Source: an uncultured Eubacteriales bacterium (lineage in GTDB: Bacteria; Bacillota; Clostridia; Oscillospirales; Acutalibacteraceae). Taken from it: DNA of 22,611 bases. The notes beneath the pieces are model-generated. The model ran no database searches. It was not told the origin of the DNA and was given only the letters and a program-made list of their open reading frames with translations. The DNA lies in NCBI GenBank assembly GCA_934486755.1, contig CAKSQT010000026.1:1-22611 (forward strand), read 5' to 3'. Positions 21,178 to 22,611 of the stretch are shown here, in pieces (position 1 is the stretch's first letter; every line of letters begins with the position of its first letter). A program made the translations under genes and the position numbers.

Positions 21178-22611
21178 GTGTATAAGGAAATATCTACTAA
21201 CCTCAATTTTGTAGAGGAAGAAAAGAAAATAGAAAAATTCTGGGAAGACGAAAAGATATTTGAAAAAAGTATCGACAGCCGTGCCAAAGGCACTCCATAC
21301 GTATTTTATGACGGCCCTCCGACCGCAAACGGCAAGCCGCATATAGGTCACGTTCTGACCCGCGTTATTAAGGATATGATTCCGCGTTACCGCACAATGA
21401 AAGGCTATATGGTTCCGCGCAAGGCAGGTTGGGATACCCACGGTCTGCCCGTTGAGCTAGAAGTTGAAAAGCTCCTCGGACTTGACGGCAAGGAGCAGAT
21501 AGAAAAATACGGTCTTGAACCGTTTATCGAGCATTGTAAGGAAAGCGTTTGGAAATATAAGGGTATGTGGGAGGACTTCTCAAAAACCGTAGGCTTTTGG
21601 GCGGATATGGAACACCCTTATGTCACCTACGACAATAATTTTATTGAATCCGAATGGTGGGCGCTTAAAAAGATATACGAAAAGGGACTTTTGTATAAAG
21701 GCTTTAAGATAGTCCCCTACTGTCCGCGCTGCGGAACCCCGCTTTCCTCGCACGAAGTAGCTCAGGGCTATAAAAACGTTAAGGAGCGCAGTGCGATAGT
21801 CCGCTTTAAGGCTGTCGGCGAGGACGCATATTTCCTCGCTTGGACGACTACCCCGTGGACCCTCCCCTCAAACGTTGCGCTTTGCGTAAACCCCGACGAA
21901 ACCTACTGCAAGGTAAAGGCGGCGGACGGATACACATATTATATAGCAAAGTCTCTGCTTGATAAGGTGCTGGGCGGGCTTGCCGAAGAAGGCGAAAAGG
22001 CTTATGAGATATTAAGCGAATTCAAGGGCAGCGAGCTTGAATATAAAGAATACGAGCCGTTGTTTGACTTTGTAAAACCCGTCTGCGAAAAACAGCATAA
22101 AAAGGCGCACTTTGTTATGTGCGACAGCTATGTAACAATGACCGACGGTACAGGTATCGTTCACTGCGCGCCCGCGTTCGGTGAGGACGATGCCCGCGTC
22201 GGCAGACGCTACGACCTCCCCTTTGTTCAGTTTGTTGACGGCAAGGGAAATATGACAGAGGAGACCCCCTATGCGGGAGTTTTCGTTAAAAAAGCCGATC
22301 CGATGGTGCTTAAAGACCTTGACGAAAAGGGACTTTTGTTTGACGCGCCGAAGTTTGAACATGATTATCCGTTCTGCTGGCGCTGCGATACTCCGCTTAT
22401 CTACTATGCGCGCGAGTCGTGGTTTATAAAGATGACCGACGTGCGCGACGACCTTATCCGCAACAACAACACAATAAATTGGATACCCGAAAGCATAGGC
22501 AAGGGACGTTTCGGCGATTGGCTCCAAAATGTTCAGGATTGGGGTATTTCAAGAAACAGATATTGGGGAACTCCGCTTAACATCTGGCAGTGCGAATGCG
22601 GTCATATGCAC
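21178..22611 (+). CDS. ileS: Isoleucyl-tRNA synthetase (IleS2-like), 5' part
   Basis: The first 478 residues of a class I synthetase; the window ends before the KMSKS region. The HIGH motif (PHIGH, 54-58) follows YDGPPTANGK, and GWDTHGLPVELEVEK is at 84-98. The CP1 editing domain includes the TTPWTLPSNVAL and GTGIVHCAPAFGEDD segments. It also has the CPRCGTPLSSHE cysteine pair. The pattern DGPPTANG with GLPVELEVEK fits the eukaryote-like type 2 branch, in contrast to the E. coli type (HDGPPYANG, GLPIELKVE). The start is GTG 21178 with AAAGGAG about nine bases upstream. It charges tRNA-Ile and is controlled by the T-box just before it. Confidence 0.94.
   Translation, partial: MYKEISTNLNFVEEEKKIEKFWEDEKIFEKSIDSRAKGTPYVFYDGPPTANGKPHIGHVLTRVIKDMIPRYRTMKGYMVPRKAGWDTHGLPVELEVEKLLGLDGKEQIEKYGLEPFIEHCKESVWKYKGMWEDFSKTVGFWADMEHPYVTYDNNFIESEWWALKKIYEKGLLYKGFKIVPYCPRCGTPLSSHEVAQGYKNVKERSAIVRFKAVGEDAYFLAWTTTPWTLPSNVALCVNPDETYCKVKAADGYTYYIAKSLLDKVLGGLAEEGEKAYEILSEFKGSELEYKEYEPLFDFVKPVCEKQHKKAHFVMCDSYVTMTDGTGIVHCAPAFGEDDARVGRRYDLPFVQFVDGKGNMTEETPYAGVFVKKADPMVLKDLDEKGLLFDAPKFEHDYPFCWRCDTPLIYYARESWFIKMTDVRDDLIRNNNTINWIPESIGKGRFGDWLQNVQDWGISRNRYWGTPLNIWQCECGHMH

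Noticed and set aside
22012..22527. Minus-strand open frame opposite ileS
   Set aside because: It is antisense to a conserved synthetase editing domain and has no recognisable protein features.

Overview
The window looks like a chromosomal segment of a low-to-mid GC, endospore-forming Firmicute, most likely an anaerobic member of class Clostridia. The evidence is a complete eight-gene spoIIIA sporulation operon followed by a yqhY/Asp23 gene, a PyrR-type pyr attenuator, a T-box leader in front of ileS, strong Shine-Dalgarno sites and sigma-A promoters. No plasmid, phage, IS or CRISPR feature was seen, and gene order is mostly housekeeping.

Layout. (1) 1-76: 5' part of a 5S rRNA on the minus strand with its own promoter. 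(2) 152-2830, minus strand: a GtrA-like membrane protein with its own promoter, then a pyrR-uracil permease operon. The pyrR leader carries a readable PyrR-binding hairpin, an antiterminator arm and a terminator. (3) 2876-7927, plus strand: spoIIIAA-AB-AC-AD-AE-AF-AG-AH, tightly packed and partly overlapping, then yqhY with its own extended -10 promoter. (4) 7950-8095: a 94-nt imperfect palindrome of unknown nature, then a promoter flanked by operator-like repeats. (5) 8152-10432: two overlapping CNNM/CBS-type membrane proteins, the first lacking the CorC C-terminal domain. (6) 10461-17296, minus strand: an apparent eight-gene operon reading TetR regulator, alpha/beta hydrolase, LiaF-like membrane protein, ABC ATPase, large ABC permease, CmpB-like membrane protein, second ABC ATPase, second ABC permease. 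It ends at a perfect bidirectional terminator shared with the CNNM genes. (7) 17476-22611, plus strand: an S1-domain RNA-binding protein, an Mrp/Nbp35 Fe-S carrier ATPase, rsmD-coaD-coiled-coil gene, and a T-box controlled ileS cut off by the window end.

How the parts work together. PyrR senses UMP and should switch off its own operon, including uracil uptake. The SpoIIIA proteins build the mother-cell side of the mother cell-forespore channel. The TetR operon is the most accessory-like block: a self-regulated, envelope-stress or export module with two complete ABC exporters. The last block supplies protein synthesis and cofactor functions (tRNA-Ile charging, 16S rRNA methylation, coenzyme A synthesis, Fe-S delivery).

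The items most worth a second look are the palindromic element at 7950-8043, the operator-like repeats at 8047-8079, the TetR/LiaF/double-ABC operon, SpoIIID-like inverted sites before spoIIIA, the promoter superposed on a terminator before mrp, and the 5S gene with a private promoter. All family calls are from reading the sequence; no search was run.
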